Assembly (NCBI RefSeq): GCF_017642925.1
Contig: NZ_JAEPOL010000002.1
Span: forward strand, 62,001 to 126,000
Length of the DNA stretch: 64,000 nucleotides
DNA from: Maricaulis sp.
GTDB taxonomy: Bacteria; Pseudomonadota; Alphaproteobacteria; Caulobacterales; Maricaulaceae
Reading direction: 5' to 3'
Positions 42,656-52,760 of this stretch are shown here, piece after piece. The position numbers and the translations under genes are program-made. Under the pieces are notes generated by a model. That model saw only the letters and a list, made by a program, of their open reading frames with translations, was not told the DNA's origin and ran no database searches. The stretch's first letter is position 1. Each line of letters begins with the position of its first letter.

Positions 42656-43341
42656 TGACTCATCTCCCGCGACCAGTTGATTGCGTTGACATAGATTCCC
42701 AAGGGATTGGCGCGCAGGCGCTCGGCGTCACGCGGCGGCTGGATGACGATGGTGAGGATCGCGGTCCATCGCTCGGTGGTGGAGAGCTGGCCGTTTTCGT
42801 AGTGGCGTTCGGTCCAGGCTACGCGGAAACTGTCCGGGGACGCCCGGATGATGCTCGACACCTCGACGGCGACCTGCTGGCGGCCGACGCGCGTGAACGG
42901 GTCGTTGGCGCGGGCGTAGTCGTTGAGCGCCACGGCGCCGCGATCCGTGGTCCAGTCATAGGCCCTGAGCCAGTTCTGACGGACAATGATCGGGTCAGCC
43001 GGAAGCGAGCGGACCTGTTCGATGAAGCGGCCGAGATGGAATGCGATCTGCGGATCGGTCGGCCGATAATCGGCGGTAGCGGGGGCAACGGTCTGCGCCT
43101 GGCCGAGATTGTCGACTTGAACGACCCAGGGCACGACGGTTCCGCGCGCAGATTGCCAGACAAGAGCGCCGGCGAACCCGACCGAGAGGATCAGCGAACC
43201 GAACGCCATGTAGCGCCAGTTCCTCGCCTGCACGCGGGCCGAGCCGATGCGGTCGTCCCAGACTTGCGCGGCGCGCTGATAGGGCGTTTCGGGTTCCGGC
43301 ACCTTGCCGTAATGGGTCGTCGGTCGTTTGAAGGTGTTCAT
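42652..43341 (-). CDS. trbF: Conjugal transfer protein TrbF (VirB8)
   Basis: A 229-residue inner-membrane protein with one helix (MAFGSLILSVGFAGALVW, about residues 45-62) and a periplasmic VirB8 domain with ERWTAILTIVIQPP near the end. The N-terminus (FKRPTTHYGKVPEPETPYQRAAQVWDDRIG in outline) is typical of TrbF. It is an assembly scaffold for the channel. Confidence 0.93.
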   Translation of the reverse strand: MNTFKRPTTHYGKVPEPETPYQRAAQVWDDRIGSARVQARNWRYMAFGSLILSVGFAGALVWQSARGTVVPWVVQVDNLGQAQTVAPATADYRPTDPQIAFHLGRFIEQVRSLPADPIIVRQNWLRAYDWTTDRGAVALNDYARANDPFTRVGRQQVAVEVSSIIRASPDSFRVAWTERHYENGQLSTTERWTAILTIVIQPPRDAERLRANPLGIYVNAINWSREMSQ

Positions 43342-44696
43342 GTGCGGTCACTTTCGGAAAGGCTGACTGAGGAGCCGCCACCGTGGCTGTCGCCGGACCG
43401 GACGGCATGGGCGGCAGCGGTGACGCCGTGGCTCATCGCCCGGCTGCGGCGCATCTGCTGCGCCCAGGCCGGTGGACCATCAGCGGCTGAAGGAGGTGAT
43501 TGCTCGGGCGACGGGGCGCCCCCGACCGTGCCCATGGACGAACTGCCGCCGGACGCCGCAAATCCGGCCCTTGCGCCATCGGAATAGCTGGACTTCATGC
43601 TGTCGGCGGCATGGGAGGCTGCGCGCTTCAAAGGCGAGATGGCAGCCGAGCCTGCGGCGCGCGCCACACCGCCAAGGCCGGAAGCGACCCCCGCCGCGCC
43701 TGACCCACCCATGGAGCCGAGGGAATAGGCAGACGATGCTGCGCCGGCGGCTGAGGCCCCGCCGCGTGCAAGTGCAGCACCGCCCGAGAGTGTGGCACCG
43801 CCCCCCCGCGCGGCGAGCATGGTCGCACCACCGGCAGCGATCGCGGCACCGCCGACAGCGAGGCCAGTCCCGACGGCAGCGCCAGCACTGAGTTGCGGGC
43901 CGCCGGAGACGAGGCCGGTGGCGATGCCGGGGCCGAAGATGCCGAGGCCGAGAAGGGAAAGGGCTGCCAGCACGATCGCCATGGCGTCGTCGATGGTCGG
44001 GGTCGCGCCGCCGAAGCCGGCGGTGAACTGGCCGAAGAGTGTCGAGCCGATGCCGATGATGACGGCGAGGACCAACACCTTGATGCCGGAAGAGATGACG
44101 TTCCCCAGAACCCGTTCCGCCATGAAGGCGGTCTTGCCGAACAGGCCGAAGGGGATCAGCACGAAGCCCGCAAGCGTGGTCAGCTTGAACTCGATCAGGG
44201 TGACGAAGAGCTGGATTGCCAAAATAAAGAAGGCGAGGATAACCAGTGCCCAGGCGAAGAACAGGCAGAGGATCTGCACCAGGTTTTCAAAGACGGCGAT
44301 CCAGCCCATGAGACTGGAGATGGATTCGAGCAGCGGCCGCCCGGCGTCGAGACCGATCTGGGCAACGCGGCCGGGGCGCAGGAGATCTGCGGCCGAAAAG
44401 CCTGTGCCGGAAGCCATGAGGCCCAGCCCGGCGAAGCTCTCGAAGACGATGCGTGCGAGGCTGTTCCAATTGCCAATGATATAGGCGAAGACACCGACAA
44501 AGATCGTCTTCTTCACTAGGCGCGCGAGAATGTCGTCGTCGGCGCCCCAGGCCCAAAACAGGGCGGCGAGCGTGACGTCTATGACGATCAGCGTCGTCGC
44601 GATGAAGGCAACTTCACCGCCGAGCAGGCCAAAGCCCGAGTCGATGTAGCTGGTGAAGATACCGAGAAAATTGTCGATGACCCCCGTTCCGCCCAT
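43338..44696 (-). CDS. trbL: Conjugal transfer protein TrbL (VirB6)
   Basis: About 452 residues with at least six membrane helices in the first 300 residues, then a Gly/Ala/Ser-rich tail (AAGGATMLAARGGGATLSGG region), the usual TrbL form. ATG at 44696 (MGGTGVIDNFLGIF) is chosen; a longer frame upstream would overlap trbK. It forms the inner-membrane channel part. Confidence 0.92.
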   Translation of the reverse strand: MGGTGVIDNFLGIFTSYIDSGFGLLGGEVAFIATTLIVIDVTLAALFWAWGADDDILARLVKKTIFVGVFAYIIGNWNSLARIVFESFAGLGLMASGTGFSAADLLRPGRVAQIGLDAGRPLLESISSLMGWIAVFENLVQILCLFFAWALVILAFFILAIQLFVTLIEFKLTTLAGFVLIPFGLFGKTAFMAERVLGNVISSGIKVLVLAVIIGIGSTLFGQFTAGFGGATPTIDDAMAIVLAALSLLGLGIFGPGIATGLVSGGPQLSAGAAVGTGLAVGGAAIAAGGATMLAARGGGATLSGGAALARGGASAAGAASSAYSLGSMGGSGAAGVASGLGGVARAAGSAAISPLKRAASHAADSMKSSYSDGARAGFAASGGSSSMGTVGGAPSPEQSPPSAADGPPAWAQQMRRSRAMSHGVTAAAHAVRSGDSHGGGSSVSLSESDRT

Positions 44697-44698
44697 GA

Positions 44699-44986
44699 TT
44701 ATCGCTCCCCATCCGGGCCAGGCGTCGACTGCGCGGGCGACCGTCCGAGGAAGCGGTCGCGGGTTTCGGCCCAGATCGCCAAGCATTCGGCGTCATTGGC
44801 CGCCGCCTCGCCCATTTCCTGACAGCGACGCTGCCCCTCGCGCAGGAGATCGACCTGTCGCGTCTGCAAAGGAACGGAAGGGGCCGGACCGGCTACATCC
44901 TCGCGGTTCATCTCGATGATCGCCGCCGTGATGGCGACGGCTACGAATACGATGGCTGCGATCCGGGCCAGCACCTTCCCCTCCAT
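44699..44986 (-). CDS. trbK: TrbK-alt entry-exclusion-like protein
   Basis: A 95-residue protein with an N-terminal helix (ARIAAIVFVAVAITAAII) and two Cys (RRCQEMGE, AECLAIW) spaced as in TrbK-alt proteins found between trbJ and trbL. It likely blocks transfer from cells with the same element. Short, so recognition rests partly on position. Confidence 0.8.
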   Translation of the reverse strand: MEGKVLARIAAIVFVAVAITAAIIEMNREDVAGPAPSVPLQTRQVDLLREGQRRCQEMGEAAANDAECLAIWAETRDRFLGRSPAQSTPGPDGER

Positions 44987-45003
44987 GATGGGCCTCCCCG
45001 GCG

Positions 45004-45783
45004 TCAGTTGAACATCTGGGCGTTGCCGGGCTGGTAGCCCGAGCCCGGTGTCAGGAAGCGTTCGCGCTGGATGCGGCCCTGTTCGGCGGCGGTCGCGCGT
45101 TCGGCTTCCATCAGGGCGTCGGCCCGGCCGTTGGCCGAGATGACCGCGATCAGGTCGGAAAGCTGCTGCGACTGGAGGGCGAGAAGCTGATTGCCGGCTT
45201 GGGTGGCCTGAAGCGCGCCGGTCGCCCCTTGGCTTTCGCCGACGAGCGCGGACATCTCCGCGCGGTTGCTGTCGATATTGCCGACGACACCCGCCTGCAC
45301 CCGCATCGCGTCCTGAAGACCCCCGACGGTATTTTCCCAGCGGGTTCGGGCATCCGCAATGAGCTGCTGGTCGGTGGCCGTGAGGGAAAGGTTGCCATAA
45401 TCCTGCTGGAACATCTGGTCGATGTTCTGCACATCGAAGGCGATGTTCTGGGCCTGCCCGAGAAGCTGCTGGGTGCGTTGGACGTTCTGCTGAAGCGCCT
45501 GAAGCGAACTGTAGGGCAGGCTCGCGAGGTTGCGGGCCTGGTTGATCAGCATCTGCGCCTCGTTCTGGAGCGAGGTGATCTGGTTGTTGATCTGTTCCAG
45601 AGTGCGGGCGGCGGTCAGCAGGTTCTCCGCGTGGTTGGTCGGGTCATAGACGATCCGCCCAATGCCGAAGAAGGCGTGGGCCGGTGTCGTGAACATCGGG
45701 GTCAGCGCCAGCGGTGCGGTGAGCGCAAGGGCGAGCGCCGAAGCGCTGGCGATGCGGGTGAGCCGGGGAATTGTGCGCGTCAT
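45004..45783 (-). CDS. trbJ: Conjugal transfer protein TrbJ (VirB5)
   Basis: A 259-residue secreted helical protein with a signal peptide (ends TPAHAFFG). The segment FGIGRIVYDPTNHAENLLTAARTLEQINNQI is typical of TrbJ and is given here in outline only. It is a minor pilus component. It overlaps trbE by four bases. Confidence 0.93.
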   Translation of the reverse strand: MTRTIPRLTRIASASALALALTAPLALTPMFTTPAHAFFGIGRIVYDPTNHAENLLTAARTLEQINNQITSLQNEAQMLINQARNLASLPYSSLQALQQNVQRTQQLLGQAQNIAFDVQNIDQMFQQDYGNLSLTATDQQLIADARTRWENTVGGLQDAMRVQAGVVGNIDSNRAEMSALVGESQGATGALQATQAGNQLLALQSQQLSDLIAVISANGRADALMEAERATAAEQGRIQRERFLTPGSGYQPGNAQMFN

Positions 45784-48290
45784 GGGGTAATCTCCTCTTC
45801 TTCCAGGATGAGTTCGATTTCGCCGAGGTCAGCGACCGTCGGCGGCAGGGTCTCGCTTTCGGTCGCGAGATTGGTGAGGTCCGGGATGAGATCGGCGGCC
45901 CAATCGACGTCGCGTGCCCGGAGCCAGGCCGAGAGGAACCCGTCGCCACCGTGTTCAGCGAGGATTTCGGTGATCAGGGCCTGATCGGATTTGGCCGAGG
46001 CGGCGCAGAGCGCCAGACCGACCTCCGACAATCCAAGATCGAACAGGCGGTTGCCACGCCGCGACTGGCAGTAGTAGTCCCGCTTCGGAGTCGCCCTGGC
46101 CAGGATTTCGATCTGGCGATCATTGAGGCCAAAGCGGCGATAGATCGCGGTGATCTGGGGTTCGATGGCGCGCTCGTTCGGCAAGAGGAGTCGCGTCGGG
46201 CAGCTTTCAATGATGGCCGGAGCAATGGCGGAATTGTCGATGTCGGACAGCGACTGCGTGGCGAAGATGACGCTGGCGTTCTTCTTGCGCAGGGTCTTGA
46301 GCCATTCTCTGAGTTGGTCCGCGAACCCTTCGTCGTCCAGCGCAAGCCAGCCCTCGTCGATGATCAGCAGCGTAGGTTGCCCACCCAACCGATCGCCGAT
46401 GCGGTGGAAGAGATAGGAGAGGACGGCGGGCGCTGCGCCGGTGCCGACGAGGCCCTCGATTTCAAATGCCTGGACATCGGCCGAACCGAGATGTTCGCTC
46501 TCGGCGTCGAGCAGCCGACCATACGGGCCGCCGACGCAATAAGGCCGTAGCGCCTGTTTCAGGTCGTTGGACTGGAGCAGCACGGCAAGGCCGGTGATGG
46601 TGCGTTCGCCGACCGGGGCGGAAGCAAGCGAAGTCAGCGCCGTCCAAATATGTTCCTTGACGTCCGGGGTGATCTGGATGTTCTCGCGCATCAGGATCGC
46701 GACGATCCAGTCCGCAGCCCAGGCGCGCTCGGAGGTCTGGTGAATACGAGCCAGCGGTTGCAGCGAGACGGAAGCCTCGGCCGCATCGGTCAGCTCGCCG
46801 CCAAGATCGTGCCAGTCCCCTTGCATGGCGAGGGCGCAGGCGCGGATGGACCCCCCGAAATCGAAGGCAAAGACCTGAGCGCGCGGATAGCGGCGAAACT
46901 GCAAGGCCATCAGCGCCAGCAGCACGGATTTGCCCGCGCCGGTCGGTCCGACGACGAGGGTATGGCCCACGTCGCCCACATGCAGGGAAAGCCGGAACGG
47001 CGTCGATCCCTCGGTCCTGCCGTAAAGCAGTGGGGGTGCGCCGAGATGATCGTCGCGTTCCGGCCCCGCCCACACGGCGGACGAAGGGACCATGTGGGCA
47101 AGGTTGAGCGTCGAGACCGGCGGCTGCCGGACATTGGCATAGGCATGTCCGGGCAGGCTGCCGAGCCAGGCGTCGACGGCATTGACCGTCTCGACCATGA
47201 CGCTGAAATCGCGGGACTGGATGATCTTTTCGACCAGCCGCAGCTTTTCGTCGGCGCGGCGGGCGTCCTCGTCCCAGACGGTGACGGTCGCCGTGACATA
47301 GGCCATCCCGGCCATGTCGGCGCCGAGTTCCTGCAAGGCCATGTCCGCGTCGGCGGCCTTGTTCGCCGCATCGGTATCCACGAGCGCAGATTGCTCGTTG
47401 GTCATCACCTCCTTGATGATCGCCGCGATGCTCTTGCGCTTGGCGAACCATTGCCGCCTGATCTTCGTCAGCAGCCGGGTCGCGTCGGTCTTGTCCATAA
47501 GGATGGCGCGGGTGGACCATCGGTAGGGAAAGGCCAGCCGGTTCATCTCGTCGAGCAGGCCGGGTGTGGTGGTGCCCGGAAAGCCGGTGATCGTCAGAAG
47601 CCGGAGATGTTGATTGCCCAGTCGGGGTTCCAGGCCGCCGGTCAGCGGCTGATCGGCCAGCAGCGCATCGAGATAGACCGGAGTTTCGGGCACGCGGACG
47701 CGATGCCGGTTGGTCGAAATCGTCGAGTGGAGGTAGGTCAGCGTGCCGGCGTCATCGAGCCATCGGCACTCGGGCATGAAGCCGTCGAGCAGCGCCAGCA
47801 CGCGGTCGGTGCGGTCGATGAAGCCGCGCACCAGTTCCCAGGGGTTCACGCCCGAGGTCTCGCGCCCTTCATACAGCCAGGACTCGGAACGTGCGGCATC
47901 TTCGGCGGGCGGGAGCCACAGGAAGGTCAGGAAGTAGCCAGAGACGAAATGGCTGCCCTCCTCCTCGAAATCGGCCTTCCGCTCGGCATCGACCAGCGCC
48001 GAGGCCGGATCGGGGAAGCGGCTTGCGGGATAGCTTGCGGCTTCCGACCGCTGTGCTTCGACAAAGATGGCCCAGCCGGAGCCGAGACGGCGGAAGGCGT
48101 TGTTCAGCCGCCCGGCCACCGCGACCAGCTCGGCCGCGACGGCGGAATCCAGATCGGGACCACGGAACTTCGCCGTGCGCTGGAACGAGCCGTCCTTGTT
48201 CAGCACGACGCCGGAGCCGACCAGCGCCACCCAGGGAAGGTAGTCGGCAAGGCGTGAGGCGGTGCGACGGTATTCTGCGAGATTCATCAT
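45780..48290 (-). CDS. trbE: Conjugal transfer ATPase TrbE (VirB4)
   Basis: An 836-residue cytoplasmic ATPase. Walker A is VVGPTGAGKSVLL (about residue 450), Walker B is LLIIDEGWLALDD (about 640), and VIFATQSLSDI follows as in VirB4 proteins. It powers assembly of the mating channel and pilus. The length matches TrbE, and the frame is intact. Confidence 0.94.
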   Translation of the reverse strand: MMNLAEYRRTASRLADYLPWVALVGSGVVLNKDGSFQRTAKFRGPDLDSAVAAELVAVAGRLNNAFRRLGSGWAIFVEAQRSEAASYPASRFPDPASALVDAERKADFEEEGSHFVSGYFLTFLWLPPAEDAARSESWLYEGRETSGVNPWELVRGFIDRTDRVLALLDGFMPECRWLDDAGTLTYLHSTISTNRHRVRVPETPVYLDALLADQPLTGGLEPRLGNQHLRLLTITGFPGTTTPGLLDEMNRLAFPYRWSTRAILMDKTDATRLLTKIRRQWFAKRKSIAAIIKEVMTNEQSALVDTDAANKAADADMALQELGADMAGMAYVTATVTVWDEDARRADEKLRLVEKIIQSRDFSVMVETVNAVDAWLGSLPGHAYANVRQPPVSTLNLAHMVPSSAVWAGPERDDHLGAPPLLYGRTEGSTPFRLSLHVGDVGHTLVVGPTGAGKSVLLALMALQFRRYPRAQVFAFDFGGSIRACALAMQGDWHDLGGELTDAAEASVSLQPLARIHQTSERAWAADWIVAILMRENIQITPDVKEHIWTALTSLASAPVGERTITGLAVLLQSNDLKQALRPYCVGGPYGRLLDAESEHLGSADVQAFEIEGLVGTGAAPAVLSYLFHRIGDRLGGQPTLLIIDEGWLALDDEGFADQLREWLKTLRKKNASVIFATQSLSDIDNSAIAPAIIESCPTRLLLPNERAIEPQITAIYRRFGLNDRQIEILARATPKRDYYCQSRRGNRLFDLGLSEVGLALCAASAKSDQALITEILAEHGGDGFLSAWLRARDVDWAADLIPDLTNLATESETLPPTVADLGEIELILEEEEITP

Positions 48291-48300
48291 GGCTCGTGCC

Positions 48301-48582
48301 TCACACCGAAAGATGGCCGGGGATGCGAAGATGGCGGCGCGCGACCTCGACGAAGAGCGGATCGCGTTTGGCGGCCCAGACGGCGGCGATGTGACCGACG
48401 GCCCAGATCAGGATGCCTGCAAGCCATAGCTGAAGGCCGAGGCCGACGGCGCCAGCCAGCGTGCCGTTGAGGATCGCGACGGATCGGGGCGCCCCGCCGA
48501 GCAGGATCGGCTCGGTCAGGGCGCGGTGAACCGGCACCGCGAAGCCCGGCACGGTATCGAGGGCCTCGAAGCTCACGGCCAT
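48301..48582 (-). CDS. trbD: Conjugal transfer protein TrbD (VirB3)
   Basis: A 93-residue membrane protein. FAVPVHRALTEPILLGGAPR is the VirB3 N-terminal motif and is followed by two helices (AILNGTLAGAVGLGL, LWLAGILIWAVGHIAA). ATG at 48582 overlaps the trbC stop. It tethers pilin to the VirB4 ATPase. Confidence 0.9.
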   Translation of the reverse strand: MAVSFEALDTVPGFAVPVHRALTEPILLGGAPRSVAILNGTLAGAVGLGLQLWLAGILIWAVGHIAAVWAAKRDPLFVEVARRHLRIPGHLSV

Positions 48583-48911
48583 CAGACCAGCGCCCCCCCG
48601 CCGAAGCTGAAGAACGACAGGAAGAAGCTCGATGCCGCGAAGGCGATGGAGATGCCGAAGACGATCTGGATCAGCCGCCGGAAACCGCCGCCGGTATCGC
48701 CGAAGGCCAGTGTCAGGCCCGTGACGATGATGATGATCACCGCCACGATTTTCGCCACTGGACCTTCGACGGATTCGAGGATGGATTGCAGCGGCGCCTC
48801 CCAGGGCATGGAGGAGCCGGAGGCCCAGGCCGGGGACGTCATCAGGCTCACCCAGGCGAAGGCCGATGCGGTTGCGATATGGTGGCGGATACGGAAGGCA
48901 CGACGGATCAT
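48582..48911 (-). CDS. trbC: Conjugal transfer pilin TrbC (VirB2)
   Basis: A 109-residue pre-pilin with a long signal region (cleavage near SPAWASG), then two hydrophobic helices (VAKIVAVIIIIVTGLTLAF, FGISIAFAASSFFLSF). It forms the pilus after processing, which the TraF peptidase (59017) may carry out. It overlaps trbB by four bases. Confidence 0.92.
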   Translation of the reverse strand: MIRRAFRIRHHIATASAFAWVSLMTSPAWASGSSMPWEAPLQSILESVEGPVAKIVAVIIIIVTGLTLAFGDTGGGFRRLIQIVFGISIAFAASSFFLSFFSFGGGALV

Positions 48912-49906
48912 GCAGGTTCTCCAGTGTTGTGAGTGGTGTCGGGTTCTGAAAAGGCTGAGGAAATTCGGTAGTCTCCGTCCGGCCCGAGCCCCTCGACGCG
49001 GGCAAGCTCGGCAAGGCGGCGGGCGGAACCGCGCCCGGAGAGGACGGCAACAAGGTCGATGGTTTCCGCGATCATCGCGCGCGGCACGGTGACGACCGCT
49101 TCCTGGATGAGTTGTTCGAGGCGGCGCAGCGCGCCGATGCCGGAACCGGCATGGATCGTTCCGATCCCTCCGGGGTGGCCGGTGCCCCAGGCTTTGAGCA
49201 GGTCCAGAGCTTCGGCCCCACGGACCTCACCGATCGGGATACGGTCGGGGCGCAGGCGCAAGGACGAGCGCACCAGATCGGACAGAGTGGCGACACCATC
49301 CTTGGTCCGCATGGCGACCAGATTGGGCGCCGCGCATTGCAACTCGCGGGTATCCTCGATGATTACGACCCGATCCTGCGTATTCGCCACCTCGGCGAGC
49401 AGCGCATTGGTCAGCGTGGTCTTGCCGGTGGACGTGCCGCCCGCGACCAGGATGTTCGCGCGCGACTGGACGGCGGCGCGGAGTGCTTCTGCCTGATCCT
49501 CGGACATGATGCCGGCCGCCACATAGTCATCGAGGGTGAACACCGCGACGGCGGGTTTGCGGATGGCGAAGGCAGGCGAGGACACCACCGGGGGCAGCAA
49601 CCCCTCGAAGCGCTCTCCCGATTCCGGCAGCTCCGCCGAGACCCGTGGGCTGCGCGCATGCACTTCGACGCCGACATGGTGGGCCACCAGCCGCACGATG
49701 CGCTCGCCATCGGCGGCGGACAGGATCTCGCCGGTATCGGCCAGCCCTTCGGACAGCCGGTCGACCCAGATGCGCCCGTCGGGATTCAGCATGACCTCGA
49801 CGACAGACGGGTCTTGCAGCAAGGTTGAGATGGCAGGCCCGAGCGCCGTCCGGAGCATACGCGCGCCGCGGTCCACCGTTGCCTGTTTGTGGTTGATGCC
49901 TGCCAT
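48908..49906 (-). CDS. trbB: Conjugal transfer ATPase TrbB (VirB11)
   Basis: A 332-residue hexameric traffic ATPase. Walker A is [15 protein letters not shown] (about residue 158); an Asp box follows in [10 protein letters not shown], and the His box in [12 protein letters not shown]. It is the first gene of the trb operon; the promoter should lie in 49907-50097, where no other gene is seen. Confidence 0.94.
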   Translation of the reverse strand: MAGINHKQATVDRGARMLRTALGPAISTLLQDPSVVEVMLNPDGRIWVDRLSEGLADTGEILSAADGERIVRLVAHHVGVEVHARSPRVSAELPESGERFEGLLPPVVSSPAFAIRKPAVAVFTLDDYVAAGIMSEDQAEALRAAVQSRANILVAGGTSTGKTTLTNALLAEVANTQDRVVIIEDTRELQCAAPNLVAMRTKDGVATLSDLVRSSLRLRPDRIPIGEVRGAEALDLLKAWGTGHPGGIGTIHAGSGIGALRRLEQLIQEAVVTVPRAMIAETIDLVAVLSGRGSARRLAELARVEGLGPDGDYRISSAFSEPDTTHNTGEPA

Positions 49907-50097
49907 CTCGTCCCCGTTCCACCGGGGAGGCGAGAGACGATCCCCGGATGGGGATGACTAAAAGAGACCCAAATCGGGTCGTTTCAACAAGTTTCGACCG
50001 TCGTAGTAGCGTAGCGCGCAAATACAGGAGAACGGCGGTGACCCCATCTAGGACCAAGCCTGAAAGCAGCGCCTTGGTCCTTGTCAGGTGATTCGGT

Positions 50098-50985
50098 TCA
50101 TCGCGCGGCGGTCAGGAGCCAGCTCCGCACATCCGCTGTCGGTTCAGGGTGGCGCGGCTTGCGCGGCGAAACCAGGTAGAAGTCCGAACCGACGCGCAAT
50201 TCCGTCGCGAAGGGGCGCGCGAGGCGGCCTGCATCAATATCGTCCTGCACGAAGAACAGGCTCGCTAACGCCAGACCCTGACCGGCGACAGCCGCGTCAA
50301 CGGCGAGCGATGTCTGGTTGAAGCGAATGTTCTTGGCTGAGGCGGTCACGCCACCCGGATAGGCTCGTTCGAGGAACTGTGGCCAGAAATTATGTGCGTC
50401 GTGTAGGAGCGCATAGCGCGTGAGATTGTCGTCCTCGTCGGGCGGACCGAGCTTTTCGAGGAGAAGCGGGCTGGCAACTGCGACGATCACCTGCTCGAAC
50501 AGGAGTTCGGTGTTGAGGCCCGCCCCGAAGGGTGGCCGCCCATAGCGCACGGCGATGTCGACCGCATCCGTCTGGAAGCTGGAAAGCCGATCCGTGGCAA
50601 GGATACGAAGGTCTATATCCGGGTGTGTGGCGGTAAAATCTGGCAGGCGCGGGATCAGCCAGCGTGATGCGAAGGTCGGCGTGACGCTGATGGTCAGGTG
50701 CCTGGGTTCCGGCTTCAGCATTTCGGTCGCCTCGGCGATCAACTCGAACGCCCGGCGGATATTGGCAACGTAGCTGCGGCCCGCCTCCGTCAAGGCCAGC
50801 GTGCGTGGCTGGCGCTCAAACAGCTTCAGCCCGAGTTCGGCTTCCAGCCCGCGAATCTGCTGCGCGACCGCCCCTTGCGTGACGCCCAGCTCCTCGGCCG
50901 CGAGCCGGAAGTTGAGATGCCGCGTCACGACCTCGAATACGCGCAGGCCGTTGAGCGAGGGGAGTCGAGGGAAACCTTCCGGCAT
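50098..50985 (-). CDS. LysR-family regulator, GcvA-like
   Basis: A 295-residue regulator. The HTH reads FEVVTRHLNFRLAAEELGVTQGAVAQQ in outline, and the effector domain starts near TISVTPTFASRWL, a GcvA-type pattern. It is divergent from the SDR-EamA-PNPOx operon, with 127 bases between, and so probably controls it. This four-gene block is cargo inserted between trbB and traG. Confidence 0.9.
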   Translation of the reverse strand: MPEGFPRLPSLNGLRVFEVVTRHLNFRLAAEELGVTQGAVAQQIRGLEAELGLKLFERQPRTLALTEAGRSYVANIRRAFELIAEATEMLKPEPRHLTISVTPTFASRWLIPRLPDFTATHPDIDLRILATDRLSSFQTDAVDIAVRYGRPPFGAGLNTELLFEQVIVAVASPLLLEKLGPPDEDDNLTRYALLHDAHNFWPQFLERAYPGGVTASAKNIRFNQTSLAVDAAVAGQGLALASLFFVQDDIDAGRLARPFATELRVGSDFYLVSPRKPRHPEPTADVRSWLLTAAR

Positions 50986-51112
50986 AGGATAGATTTTCTA
51001 CAGAGTGATGGGAGTGGAACTGGTTCGTATCCCGTTTCAAAGGATGATACCAATCCATAGTGCCTCCGTATAGGCGGCTTCCACGATCAATTCTCTTTCA
51101 GAGGCCACGGAT

Positions 51113-51817
51113 ATGACAGTAGAAAAAATCGCAATCATCACGGCTGGCGGTAGTGGAATGGGCGCGGCTGCTGCGCGCCGGCTGGCGGCAGATGGGTTCA
51201 AGGTCGCGGTTCTCTCGTCCTCTGGCAAGGGTGAGGCACTGGCACAGGAACTCGGGGGCTTCGGCGTCACGGGCTCGAACCAGTCGAATGACGACTTGAA
51301 GCGCCTCGTCGACGGCACCCTTGAGCGTTGGGGACGTATCGACGTGCTGGTCAACAGCGCCGGCCACGGCCCGCGCAAGCAGATCCTCGAAATCACCGAC
51401 GAGGACTGGCACGCAGGGTTCGACACCTATTTCCTGAACGTCGTGCGGCCGGCTCGGCTCGTCGCTCCGACCATGCAGAAGCAGAAGGGCGGCGTCATTA
51501 TCAACATCTCGACGGCCTGGGCCTTCGAGCCGAGTGCGATGTTCCCGACCTCGGCCGTTGCTCGTGCCGGGCTCGCATCTTTCACCAAGATCTTCGCCGA
51601 TACCTATGCGGCCGACAACATCCGCATGAACAACGTGCTGCCCGGCTGGATCGACAGTCTCCCCGCGACCGAGGAGCGCCGCGACGGCGTGCCTTTGAAG
51701 CGTTACGGCACCTCCGAGGAAATCGCGGCGACGGTTGCCTTCCTCGCTTCCGATGGCGCGGCCTATATCACTGGCCAGAATATCCGGGTCGACGGCGGCG
51801 TCACCCGCGCCGTGTAA
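51113..51817 (+). CDS. Short-chain dehydrogenase/reductase
   Basis: A 234-residue oxidoreductase. The N-terminal TAGGSGMGAAAARRL is an NAD(P)-binding TGxxxGxG variant (T-A-G-G-S-G-M-G), and LVNSAGHGP is the NNAG-type motif. The catalytic Tyr of YxxxK is not found: INISTAWAFEPSAMFPTSAVARAGL has Phe at the expected Tyr position and Ala at the Lys position. It may therefore be an atypical or non-catalytic SDR. The stop is four bases before the exporter gene. Confidence 0.87.
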   Translation: MTVEKIAIITAGGSGMGAAAARRLAADGFKVAVLSSSGKGEALAQELGGFGVTGSNQSNDDLKRLVDGTLERWGRIDVLVNSAGHGPRKQILEITDEDWHAGFDTYFLNVVRPARLVAPTMQKQKGGVIINISTAWAFEPSAMFPTSAVARAGLASFTKIFADTYAADNIRMNNVLPGWIDSLPATEERRDGVPLKRYGTSEEIAATVAFLASDGAAYITGQNIRVDGGVTRAV

Positions 51818-51821
51818 GCCC

Positions 51822-52760
51822 ATGAAGAAAACCGCCTGGCTTGCCTTCTGCTTCCTCGGATTCATCTGGGGAAGCAATTTCATCTTCGTCAAATGGGCAG
51901 CGGAATACATCACGCCGGCTCAGATCACGCTGCTGCGCGTGGTCTTCGGCTTCCTCCCTGTTTTTCTGTTCGCGCTGTCTCGGGGCGAACTGCGATGGAG
52001 CCATGCCCGTCATGTGCATCATTTCGCGGTCATGGCGCTGGTGGCGACCGCGCTTTACTATTTCGCCTTCGCCAAGGGCACGGCCTTGCTGCCGTCGAGC
52101 ATCGCCGGAATGCTGAGCGGGGCGATCCCGCTCTTCACCTTCGTCTGCGCTTTCCTTTTCCTGCGCGAGGAACGCATCACGGCGACAAAGGCGGTCGGCG
52201 TCGCCCTCGGCTTTCTCGGCGTGTTGCTGATCGCGCAGCCGTGGTCGGTCGGTGGCGACATCGAGATGGCAGGGGTCGCCTGGATGATCGCGGGCACCTT
52301 CAGCGTCGGTTGCTCCTTCGTCTATGCCAGAAAATTCGTCAGCCCGCTGAAGCTGCCAGCCGCCGCCTTGACGACCTACCAGATCGGCATCGCAATGCTT
52401 CTGCTGTTCATGGTGATCCCGGTCGAGGGGATTGGCGCGGTCTTCGCCGACGACCGGGCCTGGATCGGCCTTGTCATCGGTCTTGGCCTCTGCGGAACCG
52501 GCCTTGCCTATGTCGCCTATTATCACATCGTCGAAAACCTCGGTGCGCTGGCGGCTTCGAGCGTTACCTACATTCCTCCGGTCGTGGCCCTGGTGATCGG
52601 CGTCGTGTTCGTCGGCGAGGCGATCCAGCTGATCGGCTACCTGGCGATGTGCCTCATCCTCGCGGGGGTCGCTCTGCTTCAGTTCGGGTCGCGGAAGGTG
52701 GCACCGGAGGTCGAGCCAGATGCCGGTGTCGGCCTTGCTCCTGCCGGAAAAGCACCATGA
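51822..52760 (+). CDS. EamA/DMT-family membrane exporter
   Basis: About 312 residues and ten hydrophobic helices in two EamA repeats (FIWGSNFIFVKWAAEYITPAQ near the start; GLCGTGLAYVAYYHIVENLG in the second). ATG at 51822 is chosen; a longer frame overlaps the SDR gene. DMT proteins export amino acids or small metabolites. It overlaps the PNPOx-like gene by four bases. Confidence 0.9.
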   Translation: MKKTAWLAFCFLGFIWGSNFIFVKWAAEYITPAQITLLRVVFGFLPVFLFALSRGELRWSHARHVHHFAVMALVATALYYFAFAKGTALLPSSIAGMLSGAIPLFTFVCAFLFLREERITATKAVGVALGFLGVLLIAQPWSVGGDIEMAGVAWMIAGTFSVGCSFVYARKFVSPLKLPAAALTTYQIGIAMLLLFMVIPVEGIGAVFADDRAWIGLVIGLGLCGTGLAYVAYYHIVENLGALAASSVTYIPPVVALVIGVVFVGEAIQLIGYLAMCLILAGVALLQFGSRKVAPEVEPDAGVGLAPAGKAP